NCBI GenBank assembly: GCA_026390195.1
Contig: JAPLGK010000109.1
Coordinates: 1 to 13,557, forward strand
Origin: Caldisericota bacterium
GTDB taxonomy: Bacteria; Caldisericota; Caldisericia; Cryosericales; Cryosericaceae
DNA length: 13,557 nucleotides
Reading direction: 5' to 3'
A model generated the notes under the pieces. It saw nothing but the letters and a program-made list of their open reading frames with translations. It did no database searches and was not told the origin of the DNA. The position numbers were made by a program, and so were the translations under genes. Of this stretch, positions 6,719 through 13,557 are shown piece after piece; the stretch's first letter is position 1; every line of letters starts with the position of its first letter.

Positions 6719-6956
6719 CGATAGGGCAGTGTATGCCAAATCGTATGCGAAACAACAGGTGGACTTCACAATTGGAACACGCGGGCAGGCGTTGGTCCGT
6801 CGTTCGCTCGACGGCGGGAACCCGACAGCAAGGACAAGGCTGGATTCCCACATCCGCGGGAATGACCGAAAAGGGAAACAACAGACCAGGAGGTGTGTGC
6901 GTCGTTCCCGCGAAGGCGAGAATCAACGGATCAGTACGGAAGCCGACGTGTTCCGC
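6719..6956. other. Gene-free spacer between the divergent TetR operon and the kinase promoter
   Basis: No supported gene lies here; the short frames have no ribosome sites. The stretch holds the upstream side of the TetR promoter, a small hairpin CCGTCG-ttcgct-CGACGG at 6797-6814, and two inverted dRS3-like repeats that are listed separately. Confidence 0.6.
6843..6924. repeat. Inverted pair of dRS3-like repeats (copies 2 and 3), MITE-like
   Basis: Copy 2 is ATTCCC-N8-GGGAAT at 6844-6863, a perfect dRS3-pattern match. Copy 3 is inverted at 6904-6923 and on the minus strand reads ATTCTC-GCCTTCGC-GGGAAC, with the same core as copy 1. Together, bases 6843-6866 and 6901-6924 form a 24-bp inverted repeat with 19 matches, separated by 34 bp. 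The best stem is CGCGGGAATGAC against GTCGTTCCCGCG. This looks like a small non-coding element with inverted ends. No transposase or clear target duplication is visible. Confidence 0.55.
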
Positions 6957-6984
6957 TTGACTGGCGTCTGCCACATTCTATGAT
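6957..6984 (+). promoter_or_regulatory. Promoter of the hybrid histidine kinase
   Basis: TTGACT (6957-6962, 5/6) and TATGAT (6979-6984, 5/6) are separated by 16 bp. Transcription should start near 6991, giving a 5' leader of about 140 bases before the kinase GTG, which is unusually long. Confidence 0.65.
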
Positions 6985-7056
6985 GTAAAAAGTGAGACCG
7001 ATGGCCGCATGGGTCTGCGGCTGGCGCGAAACGGTCCGCGCAACGGGAGAAGTGCT

Positions 7057-7140
7057 ATGCAGCATGGCTCGCCACTTCAAGTGCTGACGGTCCTTGCCTG
7101 TGCACCGAGCATGCACCGGGAGGTACCCGGTGACGCGTGA
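7057..7140 (+). CDS. Possible 27-residue leader peptide overlapping the kinase start
   Basis: ATG at 7057 is preceded by GGGAG with seven-base spacing. The frame runs 27 codons to TGA at 7138-7140. It therefore overlaps the first codons of the kinase (GTG 7130) in another frame, an arrangement that allows translational coupling. The peptide starts MQHGSPLQVLTVLACAPSMH and has a short hydrophobic stretch but no recognised family. The frame could be chance; the ribosome site and the overlap are the only support. Confidence 0.3.
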   Translation: MQHGSPLQVLTVLACAPSMHREVPGDA

Positions 7141-10100
7141 GTCCTTTGTCGCGCTTGTCGGCAACGCCGCCTTGTTGCTGTCGCTGGTCTACGTCTATGA
7201 CCTGCTGAACGTCGTCCGTTGGGTGTCCCGGACCTGGATACGGCAGCTGATTGCCGGCCTCGCCATCGGCGCGAACGGCATCTTCGTGATGCTGATGCCC
7301 TGGACCTTCGAGACTGGCATCATCTTCGATACGCGGTCCGTCCTGCTGGCCGTCTCAGGGCTGTTCTTCGGCACCATCCCGACCGTGGTCGCGGTCCTCA
7401 TGACCGCTGCGCTCCGGTTGCTTCAGGGTGGAGGTGGCGCGTGGACGGGCGTCTCGGTCATCATCGCCTCGGGGGCTATCGGCGTGGCCTGGCGGCATGC
7501 GAGGCAGCGCCAGCTGGCGAGCCTCTCGTTCCGGACGCTGTACGCGCTGGGGCTGGTCGTCCACGTGGTTATGCTTGCCCTCATGTTCACCCAACCCCCG
7601 CAGAAGGCGATGCAGATCCTCGGCAGCATCGCCCTCCCAGTCCTTGTCATCTATCCCATCGCAACCGCCGCATACGGCACGCTGATGGTCAACCGCTTGA
7701 GGCGGGAGGAGTCGGCTGCGGCCGTCCGTGAGAGCGAGAGCAAGTTCAGGGCGCTGTTCGAGCAGGCAGCCTTCGGGGTTGCCAAGATCGACGTCAGGAC
7801 AGGCGGCTTCGCGCTTGTGAACCAGCACTACGCTGACCTGCTGGGCTACACGCGGGAGGAACTGCTGGCAATGGATATCCAGGCTATCACGCATCCGGAC
7901 GACCTGGCGGCGATACATCGGAACATGCAGGAGTTGGCTTCCGGCCGAGTCTCCTCGTTCGTCCTGGTCAAGCGCTACGTCCGCAAAGACGGCGGCGTCA
8001 TCTGGGCCAACGTGACCGTGTCGCGGCTGTGGAGCGAGGGAGACGAGCCCGACTTCATGATGGCCGCCATCGAGGACGTCACGGACCGGAAGAACGCGCA
8101 GGAGGCCCTGGTCGCAAGCCAGGCGAAGTTCCACGAGCTGTACGAGAACATGACCAGCGGATGCGCCATCTGCTCCGTCATTAATGACGGCGCGACAGGG
8201 GCCGACTACATCGTCAGCAACTTCAACCGGGCCGCGCTCCGTATGCAAGGTAAGACGATCAACGAGGTCGTCGGCACAAGCCTGCGGGACCTGTGGCCAC
8301 GGATCGACGATTACGGCTTGGTCCCAGTGCTGCAGGAGGTCTGGCACACCGGACGGCCTGCGTTCTTCCCCGTCAAGGTCTATGAAGATAAGCGCTTCTT
8401 CCGATGGCACGAAAACTACGTGTTCCGCATCCCCTCCGGAGAGGTCGTCACCATTTACGACGACGTCACCGACCGGAAGCGCGCCGAAGATGCCCTGGCG
8501 GTATCAGAGGAGCGGTATCGCACGCTATTCGAGTCGATGGACATCGGTGTGCTGTACTTTGCGCCCGACGATACTGTCATATCTGCCAACCCTGCCGCCG
8601 AGGATATCCTGGGGGTCACTCTGGGCGAGATCGTGGGTCGCCGCCCCATGGACCCACGGTGGAGGAACATCCACGAGGACAGTTCGGAGTTCCCCCGCGA
8701 GTCCCTGCCCTCGACGCAGGCCATGCACACCGGAGAAGCCGTCCATGACGTCATCATCGGCATCTTCAACCAGCGCGAGGAAGCCTACCGCTGGGTACGC
8801 ATCAACGCCATACCGCAGTTCCGCGCGGACGAGACCTCCCCGTACCAGGTCTACGTCACGATGGAGGACATCACCGAGCGCAAGCGTGCGGAGGAAGAGA
8901 CTCAGCGGGAACGAGCGTTTTTCGACCGACTGGTGGAGACAACCCCGGAAGGCATTGCAATCACCGATACCAAAGGCAGGGTCACGCGGATGAACGCCGA
9001 GTTCGTACGCATGTTTGGCTATGGGGCTGATGAAGCCGTCGGACAATGTATCGACGACCTTGTGGCACCTCCCGCGCACCAGGAAGAAGCCAGGGCGATA
9101 ACAACGTCTACCGGCCAAGGGGAAAACGTCCTGTTAGAAACGGTGCGGCGCAGGAAGGATGGCTCCCTTGTTGATGTGTCCCTCATCGTCGCACCTATTC
9201 TGATCGCAGGGAGGCAGGAGGCTGTCTACGCCATCTACCGCGATATCACCGAGCGCAAGCGGGCAGAGGAAGCACTCAAGGCCAGCGAGGAACGACTGCG
9301 CGCCGTCGTGACCAACGTCCCGCTGGTGCTGTTCGCCATCGGCGCGGACGGCGTGTTCATCCTCTCGGAAGGACACGGCCTGTCCCGCCTCGGGCTGCAG
9401 CCCGGCGAGGTCGTCGGGAAGTCCGTCTTCGACGTCTACCGAGATGTCCCGTCGATCCTGGACAACGTCCGCAGAGCGATGAACGGCGGGACCCTGCACG
9501 AAAACGTGCGGGTCGGCGACCTGTGGTTCGAGTCCTGGTACACGCCCGTGCGAGGCCTAGATGGCCTGGTAACGGGTATCATCGGCGTCAGCGCCGATGT
9601 CACCGAGCGTGTGCTCGCCGAGGAAACCCACGAACGCATCCAGGCGCAACTGCTGCAGTCCCAGAAGATGGAGGCCATCGGCGAGCTTGCAGGAGGCATC
9701 GCGCATGATTTCAACAACATGCTGACTGGTATCTTGGGCAACGTGGCCATCGTGCAGGAGGGCATGTCCGCAGACGACCCGCTGGCCGAGAACGTCGACG
9801 CCATCGGGACCGCCGCCCGGGAGGCAGCAAACCTTACCAGGGACCTGCTGTCGTTCAGCCGTGGAGCCATGGTCCAGCCTGTCCCGCTCGACACGAACGC
9901 TTCCGTCGAACGGACCCTTGCTGTGCTGAAACAGTCACTGCCCGCGTCTGTCACCATCGTCAGCAAGCTGCAGCCAGACGTATGGAACGTCTACATGGAC
10001 CAGACCCAGATGACACAGATCCTGCTGAACCTGGGCGTCAACGCCCGCGATGCAATGGAGGGCCGGGGCATTCTAACCATCAGCACAGGGAATACGGTCG

Positions 10101-10789
10101 TCGACGCAGCCTATCTGGGGGCGCACCCGTTTGCCCGACACGGTGAGTTCGTCGTGCTGAGCGTCGCAGATGCTGGGCCAGGCATCCCAGCCGAGGTCCT
10201 GCCGCACATTTTCGAGCCCTTCTTCACCACGAAGTCCGTGGGCAGCGGCACGGGCCTCGGCCTCGCCATCGTGTATGGTGCGGTAAAACAGGCCGGCGGA
10301 TGGATCACGGCCCAGTCGGACTCAGGCGAGGGAACACTTTTCGAAGTCTACCTGCCACGTTGGGCCGAAGGGCAGCTGCATGAGGCCGTCGCCACCTCGG
10401 CAGGCGCAAGTCCCTGCGTCGGCACGGTGCTCGTGGTCGAGGACGAACCCGTGGTCAGCGCCGTCGCCCAGGCCCTGCTGACGCGCAGTGGCTGCGCGGT
10501 CCTGACAGCCAGGGACGGGACATCTGCCTTGGCCACGTTCCGGGCACACCCAGGTACCGTCGACCTCATTCTCCTGGACATGACCATGCCGGGCATGACC
10601 ACGCAGGAAATCGTTCCTGCCTTCCGTGCGCTCTCCCCGTCAGTCCCTATCCTGCTGACCTCGGGCTATACCTCTGGGGATACCGTCAAGCGCATGCTCG
10701 ACGAGGGGACCGTGCAGGGATTCCTGCCGAAGCCGTACGAAGTGCATGAGTTGCTGGACAGCGTACAGAAGCTCCTGCGCAGGGAGTAG
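7130..10789 (+). CDS. Hybrid sensor histidine kinase: 5TM-LYT sensor, five PAS domains, HisKA, HATPase, receiver
   Basis: Read from GTG 7130 (GGGAGGT six bases upstream), the product has 1219 residues. A TTG at 7094 would add 12 residues but has no ribosome site. About six membrane helices in residues 6-190 match the 5TMR-LYT sensor type of LytS/YhcK (motif DTRSVLLAVSGLFFG). Five PAS domains follow, near 201-320, 330-450, 458-588, 595-714 and 718-830. Their ends are marked by DVTDRK, DVTDRK, DITERK, DITERK and DVTER. The HisKA motif AHDFNN carries phospho-acceptor His859. The HATPase has N-box Asn971, a DAGPG box at about 1014-1018 and GTGLGLA. A C-terminal receiver has the acidic pair Glu1104/Asp1105, phospho-acceptor Asp1150 and Lys1201. 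All catalytic residues are present. No output domain or partner regulator is nearby, so phosphate probably passes to an unlinked protein. The signal is unknown. Confidence 0.93.
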   Translation: MTRESFVALVGNAALLLSLVYVYDLLNVVRWVSRTWIRQLIAGLAIGANGIFVMLMPWTFETGIIFDTRSVLLAVSGLFFGTIPTVVAVLMTAALRLLQGGGGAWTGVSVIIASGAIGVAWRHARQRQLASLSFRTLYALGLVVHVVMLALMFTQPPQKAMQILGSIALPVLVIYPIATAAYGTLMVNRLRREESAAAVRESESKFRALFEQAAFGVAKIDVRTGGFALVNQHYADLLGYTREELLAMDIQAITHPDDLAAIHRNMQELASGRVSSFVLVKRYVRKDGGVIWANVTVSRLWSEGDEPDFMMAAIEDVTDRKNAQEALVASQAKFHELYENMTSGCAICSVINDGATGADYIVSNFNRAALRMQGKTINEVVGTSLRDLWPRIDDYGLVPVLQEVWHTGRPAFFPVKVYEDKRFFRWHENYVFRIPSGEVVTIYDDVTDRKRAEDALAVSEERYRTLFESMDIGVLYFAPDDTVISANPAAEDILGVTLGEIVGRRPMDPRWRNIHEDSSEFPRESLPSTQAMHTGEAVHDVIIGIFNQREEAYRWVRINAIPQFRADETSPYQVYVTMEDITERKRAEEETQRERAFFDRLVETTPEGIAITDTKGRVTRMNAEFVRMFGYGADEAVGQCIDDLVAPPAHQEEARAITTSTGQGENVLLETVRRRKDGSLVDVSLIVAPILIAGRQEAVYAIYRDITERKRAEEALKASEERLRAVVTNVPLVLFAIGADGVFILSEGHGLSRLGLQPGEVVGKSVFDVYRDVPSILDNVRRAMNGGTLHENVRVGDLWFESWYTPVRGLDGLVTGIIGVSADVTERVLAEETHERIQAQLLQSQKMEAIGELAGGIAHDFNNMLTGILGNVAIVQEGMSADDPLAENVDAIGTAAREAANLTRDLLSFSRGAMVQPVPLDTNASVERTLAVLKQSLPASVTIVSKLQPDVWNVYMDQTQMTQILLNLGVNARDAMEGRGILTISTGNTVVDAAYLGAHPFARHGEFVVLSVADAGPGIPAEVLPHIFEPFFTTKSVGSGTGLGLAIVYGAVKQAGGWITAQSDSGEGTLFEVYLPRWAEGQLHEAVATSAGASPCVGTVLVVEDEPVVSAVAQALLTRSGCAVLTARDGTSALATFRAHPGTVDLILLDMTMPGMTTQEIVPAFRALSPSVPILLTSGYTSGDTVKRMLDEGTVQGFLPKPYEVHELLDSVQKLLRRE

Positions 10790-10953
10790 CGATCCCTTGT
10801 CCCGTGTGCCAGCGTAGCGAAGAGCGAACGCACCAACAGGCACAGTACTGGAGCGCGAGCCCTATGGCTACTTGCTGGGAGCCCGCGACGTATGGAAGAA
10901 GCAGGCTCCAATTGACTCAGAAGCAGAAAACGGACGATGAACAGGAGGTTGCC

Positions 10954-11523
10954 ATGATGAAGAACCTGGTTTTGAAGAACAGGAGTTACCGAAGATTCTA
11001 TCAGGATGTTGAGGTAGACCGCCAGACGCTGAGGGATCTCGTCGACCTTGCAAGACTATCAGCGTCTGCTGCGAACAGACAACCTCTGCGGTACATGTTG
11101 TCTTGCACAAAGGAAAAGAATGCATTGATATTTCCGACCCTGGCCTGGGCTGCCTACCTCACGGATTGGAAGGGACCGTCGGTCGGAGAGTGCCCATCAG
11201 CGTATATCGTCGTGCTTGCCGACACGGAAGTCTCCACGAACTTCAACTGGGACGCCGGTATCTGTTCCCAGAGCATTCTCCTTGGAGCGGTAGAAAAAGG
11301 TCTTGGCGGCTGTATCATCGCTTCAGTCAACAAACCCAGTCTCAAACAGACGCTCAATATCCCCGACCAGTATGAAATCGTGTTCGTTCTGGCACTCGGC
11401 AAGCCAAAGGAAAAGGTCGTCATCGAGCCTGTCCCATCGAATGGAGACATCAAGTACTGGCGAGATGCAGACGAAACCCATCACGTCCCAAAGCGGTCTC
11501 TCGAGGATCTGATTATCGGGTAG
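10954..11523 (+). CDS. Nitroreductase-family FMN oxidoreductase
   Basis: The 189-residue protein has the nitroreductase-fold landmarks. R10-S-Y-R-R-F near the N terminus binds the FMN phosphate. S36-A-S-A-A-N-R-Q-P44 is the second FMN-contact segment. KGLGGCIIASV (about 115-125) and VLALGKPKE (about 145-153) complete the FMN site, and the end HHVPKRSLEDLI is typical. Such enzymes use NAD(P)H and FMN to reduce nitro compounds, quinones or related substrates in the cytoplasm. It is a single-domain form with no ferredoxin module. ATG 10954 is five bases and ATG 10957 eight bases after AGGAGG, so either may be used; translation from 10804 has no support. It follows the kinase by 164 bases in the same direction, and cotranscription is possible but not shown. 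The physiological substrate cannot be told. Confidence 0.9.
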   Translation: MMKNLVLKNRSYRRFYQDVEVDRQTLRDLVDLARLSASAANRQPLRYMLSCTKEKNALIFPTLAWAAYLTDWKGPSVGECPSAYIVVLADTEVSTNFNWDAGICSQSILLGAVEKGLGGCIIASVNKPSLKQTLNIPDQYEIVFVLALGKPKEKVVIEPVPSNGDIKYWRDADETHHVPKRSLEDLIIG

Positions 11524-11578
11524 CACTGCTCCTGGACCTCGCAGGGCGAACCTGTAAGAACCCTATGAGACGATGGGA

Positions 11579-12145
11579 CTAGTCGTCAGCTGGCGTCTTG
11601 GCCGGTTCTTCGTCCCCCTTGAACTTCCTGCTCTGCTGAATCAAGTTCTTGATCCACTCGGGGAGCTTGGCGTAGACCGCATCTTCACCGTTCTCGATGT
11701 CGTACAGGACCACAGGGTTGATGGCGTCGGGGACGCCTATGCCCTGGGGGACGCTCATCATGCCGGTTATGTATGCGTATGCCTTCTCAGCGTTCTCGCC
11801 GTGGAGGATGCAGAGCAGGCAGGCAGTGCCCAGCATCGAGCCAAGGGCAAACCCGTCACGTTCTTCCTGGGCAGTGACCGGACGGCCAAGCCAGGACTCC
11901 AGGTCCTTCTTCAGGCTGGCCTTGTCGTTGAGGCTCAGGGTGTACTTCTTCGAGATAATGGCGGGTCGCCCATCATCCGTCAGGTCTGCAGGGAGCTCGA
12001 ACTGAATCATGATTTTGTTTGCCCACCTCCCGAACTTCTCAGAGTCCTGCGTTCCTAGGTCGATGACGCCATAACTGCGTGCGACATGCGTCCCCGTGAG
12101 GATGACGCCCTTCTCTCCAACCTCATTCTTCGCGATCAGTCCCAC
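11579..12145 (-). CDS. Phage-type conserved protein of unknown function
   Basis: GTG at 12145 is preceded by AAAGGAG at good spacing, giving 188 residues. The open frame reaches 12205, but the extra N-terminus is not protein-like and contains the promoter region. The protein has GTHVARSYGVIDLGTQ near the N terminus, then KIMIQFELP, then SKKYTLSLNDKASLKKDLESW and a central hydrophobic LGSMLGTACLLCILHG. It ends in a charged, acidic tail. From memory this pattern resembles hypothetical proteins of tailed phages, often encoded among early or recombination genes. I cannot name the family with confidence, and a DNA-binding or recombination-accessory role is a guess. It has no signal peptide or catalytic motif. 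It lies alone between a nitroreductase and a broken membrane gene, with no integrase or other phage gene in the window, so it looks like a domesticated or stranded phage gene. Confidence 0.75.
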   Translation of the reverse strand: MGLIAKNEVGEKGVILTGTHVARSYGVIDLGTQDSEKFGRWANKIMIQFELPADLTDDGRPAIISKKYTLSLNDKASLKKDLESWLGRPVTAQEERDGFALGSMLGTACLLCILHGENAEKAYAYITGMMSVPQGIGVPDAINPVVLYDIENGEDAVYAKLPEWIKNLIQQSRKFKGDEEPAKTPADD

Positions 12146-12200
12146 GGTGCTCTCCTTTGCCGCCCCGCGGCTTGTCAGCCGAGTCCGTACTCCGGAGTCA

Positions 12201-12228
12201 AGCATAGGCAGTGGGACCCGCGCAACAA
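12201..12228 (-). promoter_or_regulatory. Possible promoter of the phage-type gene
   Basis: On the minus strand, TTGTTG (12228-12223) and TATGCT (12206-12201) are 16 bp apart, a moderate match. A perfect 10-bp palindrome ACTCCGGAGT (12189-12198) lies at the expected start of transcription and could be an operator. Confidence 0.4.
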
Positions 12229-12282
12229 GATGCCTTTGGGGTCGGCCGGTAAGGAAATCACATCATGGCAAACCTTCTTGCT

Positions 12283-12980
12283 CTATGCCAAATGTGGTAC
12301 CAGGAACTCCCCAAGCACGAAGAAGAGCGCGAACAGCCCAGGTAGAATGGCAAGCCGTACGAGCCACGAACGCTCATGTCGACGGATCATCGCTATCAGA
12401 CCAACAATCCCGGCGGCTAGTCCGCATGACAGCATCGCGATGCCGTAGAAGGGCAGAATCACCTGTCTCCATGGAGCATCTGCTGTCGATGGCATGAATA
12501 CTGTCGAGTTGATGATGTAGAGAACGACGAACGTAACAGCTGGCGCGGCAAGGCAAAGATGGACGTGCCCCGGACCTGAACCAGCACGCTGGTGGTCGCC
12601 CCTGTGGCGTTGATCATAACGACGACCGTGTTCCTGCCGAAGAGGGCATTGCCGGACGTTTCCGTCGCGTGGGGGCAAGAGACGGGAAACTCGCGCACAT
12701 TCCACTGCTCCGTCGCACCCGTGGCGAACGCCTTGCGGTAGAAGTGCACGACGTCCGGGAAGGAAAGGTTGGACTGGATGCGGACCTCGACGACGCGCAC
12801 GAGGTCGTCACTCCGTGCTGTCGTGCACGACACGATGGTACCGGGGACGATCGGGATGCCCATGGGAAATCCGCTGGGAAGAGAGGTCCCGAAGTCGAAC
12901 TCGCGGAACACGAGCGTCGTGACGAGGATGAGTATGATCACCCCGCACAAGACGACCAACAACCAGCGCCTTGCCTTCAT
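12283..12980 (-). pseudogene. Membrane protein with extracytoplasmic domain, apparently frameshifted
   Basis: ATG 12980 has GAGGAGG seven bases upstream. The first frame gives an N-terminal membrane anchor (about residues 5-25) and an exported domain with VVHFYRKAFATGATEQW and a terminal strand TTSVLVQVRG. After about residue 143 this frame becomes Arg/Ser-rich and runs to a stop at 12459. The overlapping frame that ends at 12283 has no credible start but encodes three good membrane helices, starting at LAAPAVTFVVLYIIN. A -1 shift near base 12552 (one missing base) joins them as SIFALAAPAVTFVVLY, giving one protein of about 231 residues with four membrane segments. No classic slippery heptamer is present, so mutation or a sequence error is likelier than programmed frameshifting. 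The alternative is two overlapping genes, the second lacking a start. The function is unknown. Confidence 0.65.
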
Positions 12981-13010
12981 CTGCCAACCTCCTCGGAGAG
13001 ACTTCTTGTC

Positions 13011-13039
13011 ATGTTACCTCTGCCGCGTACGCCGTTCAA
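13011..13039 (-). promoter_or_regulatory. Promoter of the frameshifted membrane protein gene
   Basis: On the minus strand, TTGAAC (13039-13034) and TAACAT (13016-13011) are separated by 17 bp, each 4/6 to consensus. The expected start near 13004 lies about 24 bases before the ATG, with the Shine-Dalgarno sequence between. Confidence 0.45.
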
Positions 13040-13163
13040 GGTCATGTTGCCAGCACAGGCGCCATCTGCTACCCTGCCGTTAACAATGCCATCCTGGACA
13101 GGCCGCCGCGGACACGAATGCACCACTCGAGGCCACAGTTACCAGCTGACCCCAAAGGAGACG

Positions 13164-13191
13164 TTGCCTGACCAGAGGGGCAGCGTATGAT
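13164..13191 (+). promoter_or_regulatory. Promoter of the macrodomain gene
   Basis: TTGCCT (13164-13169, 4/6) and TATGAT (13186-13191, 5/6) are separated by 16 bp. Transcription near 13198 would give a short leader of about 27 bases containing the ribosome site AAGGGAGGT at 13207-13215. Confidence 0.5.
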
Positions 13192-13224
13192 GAAGGGTAG
13201 ACATAGAAGGGAGGTAGACGCCAC

Positions 13225-13557
13225 ATGCACAAGAATGAAGGAATCAGGGGGATAACCCTGGAACTTGGGGACATTATCCGCTTCAGGGGCGACGCCATCG
13301 TCAACGCTGCCAACGAGTCGCTGCTGGGCGGGGGCGGTGTCGACGGCGCCATCCATGCCGCCGCAGGGCCCGACCTGCTAGCCGAGTGCCGGACCCTGCA
13401 CGGATGCGCGACCGGTCAGGCGAAGCTGACCGGCGGGTACCGCCTGCCCGCGCGCCACGTGATCCATACGGTCGGCCCGGTGTGGCACGGTGGCACCAGG
13501 GGTGAAGAAGAGGTGCTGACTAGCACGTACCGATCATGCCTCGAGCTGGCCGAACAG
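13225..13557 (+). CDS. Macrodomain protein, O-acetyl-ADP-ribose deacetylase type (5' part only)
   Basis: ATG 13225 follows AAGGGAGGT by nine bases. The frame is open for 111 codons to the window end, so the gene is cut by the window. The macrodomain signature is clear: GDAIVNAANESL at about residues 22-33, the glycine loop GGGGVDGAIHAAAGPDL at 35-51, and GQAKLTGGYRLPARHVIHTVGP at 64-85. This spacing matches the MacroD/YmdB class, which binds ADP-ribose and hydrolyses O-acetyl-ADP-ribose or removes ADP-ribose from proteins. The catalytic-loop Asn and Asp typical of that class (N-A-A-N and V-D-G) are present. These enzymes are normally about 170-180 residues and cytoplasmic, so roughly 60 residues are missing. 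No ADP-ribosyltransferase partner lies upstream, so a toxin-antitoxin pairing has no support in this window. Confidence 0.93.
   Translation, partial: MHKNEGIRGITLELGDIIRFRGDAIVNAANESLLGGGGVDGAIHAAAGPDLLAECRTLHGCATGQAKLTGGYRLPARHVIHTVGPVWHGGTRGEEEVLTSTYRSCLELAEQ

Noticed and set aside
6732..6749. Direct repeat GTATGC with 12-bp period upstream of TetR
   Set aside because: Only two short copies; the spacing near one helical turn is suggestive but too weak to call a binding site.
7355..8410. Long antisense open frame (351 codons) opposite the kinase
   Set aside because: It is a GC-rich shadow of the kinase coding frame, with composition typical of antisense translation and no ribosome site or domain.
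10780..10800. AGGGA-N7-TCCCT hairpin after the kinase stop as a terminator
   Set aside because: The stem is only five pairs, it overlaps the stop codon and no U-tract follows.
10912..10941. TTGACT as the -35 box of a nitroreductase promoter
   Set aside because: No acceptable -10 box lies 15-19 bases downstream, and transcription would start inside the ribosome site.
12669..13190. 173-codon plus-strand open frame across the promoter region of the membrane gene
   Set aside because: It is antisense to the exported domain, lacks a ribosome site and covers two better-supported promoters.
1..13557. CRISPR array, tRNA, rRNA, complete insertion sequence or defence island
   Set aside because: No regularly spaced repeats, cloverleaf-like segments, rRNA stretches, transposase or nuclease/helicase genes were seen on either strand.

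Overview
The window is chromosomal DNA of a bacterium with moderately high G+C content, judged by eye. It has strong Shine-Dalgarno sequences, sigma70-like promoters and a mix of ATG and GTG starts. TGA, TAG and TAA all end genes here, so the genetic code looks standard. The gene set fits an environmental, probably anaerobic bacterium of a Firmicutes-, Chloroflexi- or Caldisericota-like type: a heterodimeric ABC exporter, a 5TM-LYT hybrid kinase, a nitroreductase, a VIT/VWA protein and a macrodomain protein. I cannot place the phylum firmly. No rRNA, tRNA, CRISPR array or intact insertion sequence is visible.

Layout. (1) Bases 1-1554, minus strand: an XRE regulator followed by a VIT/VWA protein whose frame is cut by an in-frame TGA. 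The operon has a well-formed promoter inside a perfect 10-bp inverted repeat, which suggests autoregulation. (2) Bases 1632-1948: a 52-residue lipoprotein gene on the plus strand with two competing stems in its leader, then a dRS3-like repeat joined to a perfect 19-bp hairpin between convergent genes. (3) Bases 1976-6718, minus strand: a TetR regulator and the two half-transporters of a heterodimeric ABC exporter, in a tight operon with a TetR-type palindrome in front. (4) Bases 6682-7129: a divergent intergenic region with two inverted dRS3-like repeats, a good promoter and a possible leader peptide. (5) Bases 7130-10789, plus strand: a 1219-residue hybrid histidine kinase with a 5TM-LYT sensor, five PAS domains, HisKA, HATPase and a receiver. 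(6) Bases 10954-11523, plus strand: a nitroreductase-family flavoprotein. (7) Bases 11579-12145, minus strand: a phage-type protein of unknown function with no other phage gene nearby. (8) Bases 12283-12980, minus strand: a membrane protein gene that appears frameshifted. (9) From 13225 to the window end, plus strand: the start of a macrodomain protein with its own promoter.

How the genes work together. The clearest unit is the TetR-controlled exporter: a ligand probably releases TetR, and the two half-transporters, each with complementary nucleotide-site residues, form one pump. The hybrid kinase has no DNA-binding partner in the window and probably signals to a regulator elsewhere. The rest are single genes or pairs. 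The two broken frames and three dispersed repeats suggest an accessory, partly decaying region. I found no convincing multi-gene novel system. The best leads are the lone phage-type gene, the two disrupted frames, the XRE operator/promoter arrangement and the repeat-hairpin element.
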